A DNA stretch of 7,700 bases from NCBI GenBank assembly GCA_030706265.1, contig JAUZOX010000111.1:1-7700 (forward strand). The letters are read 5' to 3'. This document shows, in pieces, positions 1 through 5,781 of this stretch (positions are counted from its first letter, which is position 1; each line of letters begins with the position of its first letter). Below the pieces are notes generated by a model. It was given only the letters and a program-made list of their open reading frames with translations, was not told the DNA's origin and searched no databases. Both the position numbers and the translations under genes were made by a program. This DNA comes from Bacteroidota bacterium (GTDB lineage: Bacteria; Bacteroidota; Bacteroidia; Bacteroidales; Cfx3-03).

Positions 1-567
1 CATATAAATGATCAACGAGGTGAAATATCCCAGTCCCATTGCCAGTTCGGTGGAACTCTTTTCCTCTTTGCCACTTTGATTGATATTGATGGTCGTTATC
101 GATACATTGGCCTTTGCCGCCTTTATTTTTTCTTCACTGATCCCCTGTTCTGCAAGCTTTATTTTCTCTATTTCCTTTTCCATTGTAGAGCTGACAACAT
201 TCTTTAAATTGAGGTCAGGTTGCTTCTCAGCATAAATAATGGGTTGAGGTGTTTGATCATTTTCAGCTTTTGGAATATAAAGGAAGGTTGTGAATTTACC
301 TTTCCGCACACTGTCTTTCCCCTCATTTGGGGTTCCGGTAAATTCATTAAATGTTAATCCGTTATCGTTTATAAACTTTCCTTTAAACCATCCGGTTTCA
401 TCCAGGACCATTACTTTGTGCTTTGAATGGCTTGTCATACCAATAACGATGGGTACGATGATGATGGCAGCCATAAAAATTGGTCCCAGAATTGTCATTA
501 CGATGAATGATTTCTTTCTGACTCTTGAAAGATATTCGCGTTTGATGATGAGACTGATCTTGTTCAT
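1..567 (-). CDS. ABC-2 type transporter permease, NatB/YhaP-like (partial, C-terminus beyond the window)
   Basis: The frame is open from an ATG at 567 to the window edge, giving the first 189 residues (MNKISLIIKREYLSRVRKKS...). A short basic cytoplasmic segment (about residues 1-20, with the REYLSRVRKKSF pattern usual at the start of NatB-like permeases) leads into a hydrophobic first membrane helix (about 21-43). A long hydrophilic, probably extracytoplasmic domain follows (about 44-173), and a second hydrophobic segment begins near 175 as the window ends. This layout (helix, large external domain, then a C-terminal helix bundle) fits ABC-2 exporters of the NatB/YhaP group (COG1668). It starts 10 bp after the ATPase gene stops, so the two almost certainly form one exporter in the inner membrane. 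The substrate cannot be told from the sequence. No Shine-Dalgarno sequence is visible, so translational coupling is likely. Confidence 0.85.
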   Translation of the reverse strand, partial: MNKISLIIKREYLSRVRKKSFIVMTILGPIFMAAIIIVPIVIGMTSHSKHKVMVLDETGWFKGKFINDNGLTFNEFTGTPNEGKDSVRKGKFTTFLYIPKAENDQTPQPIIYAEKQPDLNLKNVVSSTMEKEIEKIKLAEQGISEEKIKAAKANVSITTININQSGKEEKSSTELAMGLGYFTSLIIYM

Positions 568-577
568 GGCGGCAATG

Positions 578-1519
578 TTATGAAGGGTTTGCAGTGACGG
601 TTTCGCGATTTTCTTTTACTTTCTCGATAAAGATATCATTCATGGAGGGAAGTAATTCGTTAAAAGAATGGACTTCAACATGGGGCAATACCAGTTGAAG
701 CAGGGTATTGGATTTTTCTCCTACCGGTAATTGGATCTTTGCGGTCTGTAAGTGATCGACACTGGATTGTTCAAGTACTGTAAAGTTATCAGGAAGCAGG
801 GAGACGATATCACCGGGATATCCGCTATAATTTAACTGGTAGCTGTTTGAACGATAAGTGTGCTTAATGTCGGTGACTTTACCTTCCAATATTTTCTTCG
901 ACTTATTGATGAGCGCGATGTCATCGCATAGCTCCTCAACAGATGCCATATTGTGGGTCGAAAAGATGATGGTAGCTCCTTTTTCACGAAGTTCCAGAAT
1001 CTCATCTTTCAACAGGGTCGCATTGATAGGATCAAATCCACTGAACGGTTCATCAAAGATAAGTAGTTTGGGCTCATGAATAATGGTTATGATGAACTGG
1101 ACTTTTTGTTGCATGCCCTTCGACAGCTCTTCTACGTTTTTAGTCCACCAATTCTGGATTTCAAATTTCTCAAATAAAGTCCTGAGCCGCTTGGTGGCAA
1201 TTTGCCTGGGGACCCCTTTTAACTGGGCAAGGTACAATGCTTGTTCTCCGACAGCCATTTTTTTGTAGAGTCCGCGCTCTTCGGGTAAATAACCGATCAT
1301 GGCCGTGTGTTTGGGCTGGAGCTTCTCACCATGGATAAACAAGGTGCCCTCATCCGGAGCAATGATTTGATTGATGATGCGGAGGAGGGTGGTTTTACCG
1401 GCTCCGTTAGGTCCGAGCAAACCATAGATGCTGTTTTCCGGTACATTGATGCTTACTTTGCTCAGTGCAGTCTGGGCCGCATAACGCTTGGTTACTTCTT
1501 TGGCAACAAAGATGTCCAT
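578..1519 (-). CDS. ABC transporter ATP-binding protein, NatA/YhaQ-like
   Basis: A complete 313-residue cytoplasmic ATPase that should power the permease encoded just downstream. Seen in order: Walker A GPNGAGKTT (36-44), the Q-loop region YLPEERGLY (78-86), the ABC signature LSKGMQQKV (132-140), Walker B LLIFDEP (152-158), D-loop SGFDP (160-164) and switch histidine H189 in STHN. After the nucleotide-binding domain (about 1-220) comes an accessory domain of about 90 residues, as in NatA/DrrA/YhaQ-type ATPases (COG4152-like), ending in MNDIFIEKV, which is common at the end of this family. Glu80 stands where most ABC ATPases have the Q-loop glutamine; from memory this is usual for the YhaQ-like branch. 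The ATG at 1519 is 14 bp after the dnaJ stop and fits the family start (MDIFVAKEVTKRY). Likely a multidrug-, sodium- or lipid-type exporter, but the substrate is unknown. Confidence 0.93.
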   Translation of the reverse strand: MDIFVAKEVTKRYAAQTALSKVSINVPENSIYGLLGPNGAGKTTLLRIINQIIAPDEGTLFIHGEKLQPKHTAMIGYLPEERGLYKKMAVGEQALYLAQLKGVPRQIATKRLRTLFEKFEIQNWWTKNVEELSKGMQQKVQFIITIIHEPKLLIFDEPFSGFDPINATLLKDEILELREKGATIIFSTHNMASVEELCDDIALINKSKKILEGKVTDIKHTYRSNSYQLNYSGYPGDIVSLLPDNFTVLEQSSVDHLQTAKIQLPVGEKSNTLLQLVLPHVEVHSFNELLPSMNDIFIEKVKENRETVTANPS

Positions 1520-1533
1520 ATGGATAGATGTTG

Positions 1534-2679
1534 TTATGAATGGAAATACTCTCTCATTCTTTCAAAAAAGCCGCGATCTTTAATGTTGGGATTGGGCTTG
1601 AAATTTTCTGAACCGCGCAATGACTCCAATATTTCTTTTTCGCCTTTGGACAAGTCGCGTGGAATCCAAACAATAATACTGACAAGCAGGTCACCCCGTC
1701 CATATCCATTGAGGGAAGGAATACCCTTATTCTTTAAACGAAGGATTTTACCACTCTGGGTGCCGGGTTCGATTTTAACTTTTGCACGTCCTTCCAAAGT
1801 CGGCACTTCAATTGTAGTTCCCAGTGCAGCTTCGGGAATGCTTAAATAATGTTCATAAATCAGATTGTCTCCATCCCGCTGCAACGAAGGATGTTTTTCT
1901 TCTTCGATTTGGATGATTAAGTCACCGGGGATACCTCCACGAGCTGCGGCATTACCTTTACCGCTAACCGAAAGTTGTATGCCTTCGGATACACCTGCGG
2001 GTATGTTGATGCTAATGATTTCTTCTCCTTTTACAATCCCGTTGCCATAACAAACAGGGCATTTATCGGTTATGATCTGGCCTTCCCCACCGCATGTCGG
2101 ACAGGTTGAAGAGGTCTGCATCTGTCCCAGGAAGGTGTTGGTGATTCGGGTGACCTGACCGGTGCCATGACATGTTGTACAAGTTTGATACGATGCTCCG
2201 CCTTTAGCACCGGTGCCGTTGCAGGAGGAACAGTTTATGTATTTGTTGACCTTGAGCTTTTTCTCAACGCCGGTCGCTATTTCTTCGAGTGTGAGTTTGA
2301 CTTTTACTCTTAAGTTAGAGCCCCTGTTGACTTTTCGGCCACGACTTGTGCTGCCTCCAAAACCACCAAAACCGCCAAAAGCACTCCCAAAGATATCTCC
2401 AAACTGGCTGAAAATATCTTCCATGTTCATTTCCTGGAATCCACTTCCTGAATTTTTCAATCCATCGTGGCCAAACCGGTCATAACGTGCACGCTTGTCC
2501 GCATCACCCAGAACCTCATAAGCTTCTGCAGCTTCTTTAAACTTATCTTCCGATTCTTTATTATTGGGATTCTTATCGGGATGGTATTTAATCGCCATCT
2601 TTCGGTAAGCCTTTTTGATTTCTTCGGGTGAAGCGTTGCGGGATACTCCTAATATTTCGTAATAATCTCTTTTAGTCAC
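1534..2679 (-). CDS. dnaJ: Chaperone protein DnaJ (Hsp40), GTG start
   Basis: A full-length type I Hsp40 of 381 residues. It delivers unfolded proteins to DnaK and stimulates its ATPase in the cytoplasm. Domains in order: J domain (about 4-70) with the HPD motif at 33-35; Gly/Phe-rich linker (about 76-112, with FGGFGGFGG); zinc-binding domain with four complete CxxCxGxG repeats (C150/C153, C167/C170, C193/C196, C207/C210); and C-terminal substrate-binding and dimerisation domains (about 220-381). No key residue is missing. The start codon is GTG at 2679-2677. No ATG is available upstream because an in-frame TAA lies five codons back, and the J domain begins right after the start (MTKRDYYEILGV). 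An AAGGA sequence at 2689-2693 sits 9 bases before the GTG. The gene follows grpE by 37 bp and precedes the ABC ATPase by 14 bp, so it belongs to the same operon. Confidence 0.98.
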   Translation of the reverse strand: MTKRDYYEILGVSRNASPEEIKKAYRKMAIKYHPDKNPNNKESEDKFKEAAEAYEVLGDADKRARYDRFGHDGLKNSGSGFQEMNMEDIFSQFGDIFGSAFGGFGGFGGSTSRGRKVNRGSNLRVKVKLTLEEIATGVEKKLKVNKYINCSSCNGTGAKGGASYQTCTTCHGTGQVTRITNTFLGQMQTSSTCPTCGGEGQIITDKCPVCYGNGIVKGEEIISINIPAGVSEGIQLSVSGKGNAAARGGIPGDLIIQIEEEKHPSLQRDGDNLIYEHYLSIPEAALGTTIEVPTLEGRAKVKIEPGTQSGKILRLKNKGIPSLNGYGRGDLLVSIIVWIPRDLSKGEKEILESLRGSENFKPNPNIKDRGFFERMREYFHS

Positions 2680-2688
2680 TTTCTTAAT

Positions 2689-2694
2689 TCCTTA
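2689..2694 (-). promoter_or_regulatory. Shine-Dalgarno sequence of dnaJ
   Basis: On the minus strand TAAGGA stands nine bases upstream of the GTG start of dnaJ. It is the only clear purine-rich ribosome binding site before any gene start in this window, and it supports the GTG as the true start. Its T is part of the in-frame TAA that rules out a longer protein. Confidence 0.65.
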
Positions 2695-2716
2695 ATATTA
2701 AACAACAGATCCGGGT

Positions 2717-3412
2717 TTAACTTCCGACGACCACTTTTGCAAATCGGATTACTTTTCCGTTTAAAGTGTAACCCTTTTCGACCACATCAACAATTTTATC
2801 TTTCAATTTGTGGCTTGGAGCCGGAATCTGTGTGATGGCTTCATGAAAATCAGTGTTTAAAGGCAATCCGACCGCCGAAATTTCTTCCAGGCCCTGTTGC
2901 TTTAATATATTATGAAGCTTACTGCTGATGAGTTTTATACCTTCCAGATGTGCGTCTTCAACTTCTGTTGAATTCCACGACTTAATGGCCCTGTCAAAAT
3001 CATCAACAACAGGCAGTAATGCCTGGATTATTTCAGCAGAAGCCGTTTTACTCATTTCGATTCGCTCTTTGAGGGTGCGCTTCCGGTAGTTGTCGAACTC
3101 TGAATATAACCTTAAGTATCTGTCGTTAAGATCGTTTATTTTCAATTGAAGATCTTCGCTTTTTTCTGCACCTGCTGAAATGTCAGAACCGGGAGTCTCT
3201 TCTTCATTAGATTCGCCAGAAGCCGAAGCTTCTACTTCTTCAGCAGGATTAACAGATTCTTCATGGGAAGTATTTTGCTGCTTATCATCTGTTGCAGCAC
3301 CCGGGGTTTTATTTTCTTCCGGTTCAACCACTTCTCCTTTGTTTTCGCTGGTAATATCATCGACATTACCCTTTGTTTTATTTTCTGTTTTGCCTGACTT
3401 ATAATGCATCAT
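2717..3412 (-). CDS. grpE: Nucleotide exchange factor GrpE
   Basis: GrpE releases ADP from DnaK and so resets the Hsp70 cycle. The protein is 231 residues long. Residues about 1-86 are a Glu/Ser/Asn/Thr-rich, strongly acidic and probably disordered tail. A long coiled-coil dimerisation helix follows (about 86-140, with LNDRYLRLYSEFDNYRKRT, the family hallmark). The C-terminal head (about 178-231) shows the GrpE signature: FHEAITQ (189-195), EKGY (212-215) and the closing VIRFAKVVV (221-229). The start is ATG at 3412 or the immediately following ATG at 3409; there is no Shine-Dalgarno sequence to decide. It is first in the block grpE-dnaJ-ABC ATPase-permease. The acidic tail makes it longer than E. 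coli GrpE (about 197 residues). dnaK is not adjacent, so the partner must be encoded elsewhere. Confidence 0.97.
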   Translation of the reverse strand: MMHYKSGKTENKTKGNVDDITSENKGEVVEPEENKTPGAATDDKQQNTSHEESVNPAEEVEASASGESNEEETPGSDISAGAEKSEDLQLKINDLNDRYLRLYSEFDNYRKRTLKERIEMSKTASAEIIQALLPVVDDFDRAIKSWNSTEVEDAHLEGIKLISSKLHNILKQQGLEEISAVGLPLNTDFHEAITQIPAPSHKLKDKIVDVVEKGYTLNGKVIRFAKVVVGS

Positions 3413-3479
3413 TTAACGTAGTTTTTCTGTTTGATTTATTTAAAATTTATATACGCATTTGAAATTCCAGTGCTGTATA

Positions 3480-3511
3480 CAAAGATTTTGCCAAGGATGA
3501 AAACGGTCAAA
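3480..3511 (-). promoter_or_regulatory. Candidate Bacteroidota-type promoter of the grpE operon
   Basis: On the minus strand TTTG (3511-3508) is followed after exactly 20 bases by AATCTTTG (3487-3480). This matches the known Bacteroides consensus TTTG, 19-21 bases, TAnnTTTG, except for the first base of the -7 box. Transcription would begin near 3474, giving a leader of about 60 nt before grpE. The -33 box lies inside an inverted repeat. The match and the location are seen in the sequence; promoter activity is inferred. Confidence 0.55.
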
Positions 3512-3519
3512 ATGACAGT
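3503..3519. repeat. Palindrome overlapping the grpE -33 box (possible operator)
   Basis: The plus strand reads ACGGTCAAAATGACAGT: seven-base arms ACgGTCA and TGACaGT, with one mismatched pair, around a three-base AAA spacer. It covers the -33 TTTG of the candidate grpE promoter, where a bound protein could block or assist RNA polymerase. It does not match the CIRCE operator of HrcA. I recall similar TGTCA/TGACA repeats before stress genes in Bacteroidota, but this is recollection and not something the window proves. Confidence 0.4.
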
Positions 3520-3523
3520 ATTA

Positions 3524-4834
3524 TTATCCTTCAGACCTGCTAATTTGAGCACCCAGCTTGCGTAAGCGTTCGTCAATTTGTTGATATCCCCGGTCAATTT
3601 GTTCAATGTTCTCGATGATACTGGTTCCGTCGGCGGATAATGCAGCGATCAGCAAAGCAACTCCGGCACGGATGTCCGGTGAACTCATCCTGATTCCCCT
3701 CAACGGATATTCATGATTCAAACCTATTACCGTTGCCCTGTGGGGATCACAGAGAATGATGCGCGCTCCCATGTCAATAAGTTTATCAACAAAAAACAAT
3801 CTGCTTTCAAACATCTTTTGATGGATTAGTACACTTCCCTGTGCCTGAATGGCTGTGACCAATGCAATGCTGATCAAATCGGGGGTGAATCCGGGCCACG
3901 GAGCATCGGCAATGGTCATGATTGAGCCGTCCATGTACGAATCAACTTCATAATGATCCTGAGCTGGAATAAAAATATCGTCGTTATGTTGTTCAACTCT
4001 TATACCCAGCCGCCTAAAAACGTCAGGTATAAGGCCGAGCATTTGGTAATTGACATTACGGATTGTAATCTCAGACCGGGTCATAGCTGCAAGCCCGATG
4101 AATGAACCCACTTCAATCATGTCGGGCAATAGGGTATGCTTGCATCCATGAAGTTCTTCGACTCCTTCGATCGTCAAAAGGTTTGAACCCACTCCGTTTA
4201 TTTTTGCACCCATGTTATTCAACATGTTGCACAACTGCAACACATAGGGTTCGCACGCAGCGTTGAAGATGGTGGTCTTTCCTTTTGCCCTTACAGCCGC
4301 CATCACAATATTGGCTGTTCCGGTCACCGATGCTTCGTCAAGGAGCATATAATCGCCTTTTAGTCCGGTGGTCTCAACCTTGTATGATTGATTTACAAGG
4401 TCGACTTCGAAACGAGCTCCCAGTTTCTGAAGACCGATGAAATGGGTATCCAGTCTGCGACGGCCAATCTTGTCGCCTCCGGGTTGAGGAATGTAGCCGA
4501 TACCAAAACGGGCGAGTAAGGGACCCAGGAGCATAATCGATCCCCGCAGACTCGATGCTTTGGCTCTGAAATCTGGTGTTTTCAGGTGTTCAAGGTCTAC
4601 ATTGCGGGCTTGAAAGGAATAGGTATCCGGAGCTTTTTTTTCTACTTCAACTCCCAGCGATTGCAGTAACGCGATTAATTTATTTACATCCTGTATGTCG
4701 GGGATGTTGCTAATGGTAACCTTTTCAGAAGTCAGTAATACAGCTGAGATAACCTGAAGTGCTTCATTCTTGGCTCCTTGTGGAATGATTTCTCCTTTAA
4801 GCGGCCTTCCACCTATTATCTCGAATGAATTCAT
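3524..4834 (-). CDS. murA: UDP-N-acetylglucosamine 1-carboxyvinyltransferase MurA (Asp in place of catalytic-loop Cys)
   Basis: MurA transfers enolpyruvate from phosphoenolpyruvate to UDP-GlcNAc, the first committed step of peptidoglycan synthesis, in the cytoplasm. The 436-residue length is normal for this two-domain EPSP synthase-like fold. Visible active-site residues (E. coli equivalents in brackets): K22 and N23 in GAKN (K22, N23), R126 (R120), D319 in FTPD (D305), D387 and R389 in PDIR (D369, R371) and R415 in IDRGY (R397). The mobile loop reads PGGDKIGRR, with Asp121 (codon 4474-4472) where E. coli has Cys115, the residue alkylated by fosfomycin. Asp at this site is found in naturally fosfomycin-insensitive MurA enzymes that remain active. 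The ATG at 4834 gives the usual N-terminus (MNSFEIIGGRPLKGEI). The gene starts 26 bp after the DUF4290 gene, with no promoter seen between them. Confidence 0.98.
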   Translation of the reverse strand: MNSFEIIGGRPLKGEIIPQGAKNEALQVISAVLLTSEKVTISNIPDIQDVNKLIALLQSLGVEVEKKAPDTYSFQARNVDLEHLKTPDFRAKASSLRGSIMLLGPLLARFGIGYIPQPGGDKIGRRRLDTHFIGLQKLGARFEVDLVNQSYKVETTGLKGDYMLLDEASVTGTANIVMAAVRAKGKTTIFNAACEPYVLQLCNMLNNMGAKINGVGSNLLTIEGVEELHGCKHTLLPDMIEVGSFIGLAAMTRSEITIRNVNYQMLGLIPDVFRRLGIRVEQHNDDIFIPAQDHYEVDSYMDGSIMTIADAPWPGFTPDLISIALVTAIQAQGSVLIHQKMFESRLFFVDKLIDMGARIILCDPHRATVIGLNHEYPLRGIRMSSPDIRAGVALLIAALSADGTSIIENIEQIDRGYQQIDERLRKLGAQISRSEG

Positions 4835-4860
4835 GGGGTTATGTTGATTTTTGGATGTGT

Positions 4861-5589
4861 TTAGGGCCTTTTTCTGCCTCTGAAATCTTTACGACCACCT
4901 TGCGAGTTACTTCCGCTGCCTTGCTGACGGTTATTGGCATTGCTGCTGGCACTGTTTGAGCTATTGGGATTGTTCGGATTGTTTTGCTGCCGTCCGGATT
5001 GCAACTTTTTGGACCGGTTGTTTGACGGTCTGTTGCGACCCAGAATTTCGTTGGTATGGCTCAGATGCATGTCCTCGCTTAGCTTGAGCTTGCCATTTGA
5101 AAGCAGTTCAAGGTGTTCGGCAATCAACTCATCGTTGACCGAATCGCGATTCCAGTTCAGATAGGATTTCTTTAAATGATTGGCAATGTTTTTTATAAGG
5201 ACTTCACGTTCGGGGCTATCGTCCATCTTGCTCACTTCTTTGATGATCTTGTGGATTAATTTCCCGTAGGGACGAAGTTCAATTTCTTCCTGCGGATATC
5301 CGATTCGATCGGGTTTGGTATATAGATCTTGTTGTGAAGGAGGAGGGAAGGCGGCATCCACATCGAGTTTGAAATCACACATGATATAGAGATGATCCCA
5401 AAGCTTGTGTTTTAAATCGACGGTATCGCGGGTATCGGGATGCATCATTGCCATGATATTGACTAAAGCATGTGCCATGCGGGTACGTCGTTCCCGGTCT
5501 TCGACCTGGACGATGTATTCGGCCATTTTTTGTATGTTGCGTCCATACTCTGAAATAATCAAATCGGGACGTGTTGTGTTATATTCCAT
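4861..5589 (-). CDS. DUF4290 family protein of unknown function
   Basis: A complete 242-residue protein that I recognise as DUF4290, a family of Bacteroidota with no assigned function. The opening MEYNTTRPDLIISEYGRNIQKM is the conserved family start and supports the ATG at 5589. Residues about 1-175 look mostly helical and charged, with no signal peptide or membrane helix, so a cytoplasmic location is likely. Conserved-looking patches include MAMMHPDTRD (46-55), KLWDHLYIMCDF (62-73) and KSYLNWNRDSVNDE (141-154). Residues about 185-242 form a basic, low-complexity Asn/Ser/Gln/Gly/Arg-rich tail ending in RKDFRGRKRP. Such tails often bind RNA or other polyanions, but here that is only inference. 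The gene lies 26 bp before murA, suggesting co-transcription and perhaps a link to envelope growth. No catalytic motif is visible. Confidence 0.88.
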   Translation of the reverse strand: MEYNTTRPDLIISEYGRNIQKMAEYIVQVEDRERRTRMAHALVNIMAMMHPDTRDTVDLKHKLWDHLYIMCDFKLDVDAAFPPPSQQDLYTKPDRIGYPQEEIELRPYGKLIHKIIKEVSKMDDSPEREVLIKNIANHLKKSYLNWNRDSVNDELIAEHLELLSNGKLKLSEDMHLSHTNEILGRNRPSNNRSKKLQSGRQQNNPNNPNSSNSASSNANNRQQGSGSNSQGGRKDFRGRKRP

Positions 5590-5644
5590 GTTAAATGTAA
5601 TTTCTGCTGGTAAGTAAAAAATGTCAATACCTTAAGATATTGAT

Positions 5645-5700
5645 CAAAGGTCGTTAAAAACGGCCGCATTTCAAATATTATTATTGCCTGATTTTAGCAA
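5645..5700 (-). promoter_or_regulatory. Candidate promoter(s) for the DUF4290-murA block
   Basis: Two overlapping Bacteroidota-like arrangements are seen on the minus strand. In the first, TTG (5700-5698) is followed after 18 bases by AATATTTG (5679-5672). In the second, TTTG (5675-5672) is followed after 19 bases by GACCTTTG (5652-5645), leaving a leader of about 50 nt before the ATG. Each -7 box has one mismatch to TAnnTTTG. The region is AT-rich, so such matches can arise by chance; a promoter somewhere in the 192-bp gap is likely, but its exact place is not settled. Confidence 0.35.
5649..5665. repeat. Short inverted repeat upstream of the DUF4290 gene
   Basis: The plus strand reads GGTCGTTAAAAACGGCC: seven-base arms GGtCGTT and AACGgCC, with one mismatch, around AAA. 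It lies between the -33 and -7 boxes of the second candidate promoter, where an operator would be effective. There is no T run after it on either strand, so it is not a typical terminator. It could be chance. Confidence 0.35.
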
Positions 5701-5727
5701 GAAGCCACAAAATTACTTTAAATCAGG
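5687..5727. repeat. 8-bp perfect inverted repeat in the pcrA-DUF4290 gap
   Basis: CCTGATTT (5687-5694) and AAATCAGG (5720-5727) are perfect complements separated by 25 bases. In RNA this would be a weak stem with a large loop. It sits between the helicase stop and the candidate promoters and has no adjacent T run. The rest of the 192-bp gap (5590-5781) is AT-rich and shows no gene. Function unknown; it may be chance. Confidence 0.25.
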
Positions 5728-5781
5728 AACGTATCCTTGCGTGGGATGTTTTTTTTCTTAAAAAAGCCAATAATGATCCGT

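Noticed and set aside
290..583. Plus-strand open frame of 97 codons with a hydrophobic stretch
   Set aside because: It is antisense to the first membrane helix of the permease; the hydrophobic look comes from the complementary strand of that helix.
1307..1849. Plus-strand open frame of 180 codons
   Set aside because: It lies antisense across the end of dnaJ and the start of the ABC ATPase gene, both of which have full conserved motifs. Its translation resembles no protein family I know.
3413..3480. CIRCE operator (HrcA site) before grpE
   Set aside because: Only a fragment, AGCACT, is present at 3469-3474. The second half-site at the required spacing is missing.
3479..3494. Sigma-54 type promoter (TTGGCA with a downstream TTTGT)
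   Set aside because: The GG and the downstream G have the right spacing of 10 bases, but the essential -12 GC reads GT. The Bacteroidota -33/-7 pair explains the same bases better.
5740..5781. Possible intrinsic terminator after pcrA (GGCTTTTTTAAG followed by a run of A on the minus strand)
   Set aside because: There is no GC-rich stem before the T run; only an A/T self-complementary run is present, too weak to call a terminator.
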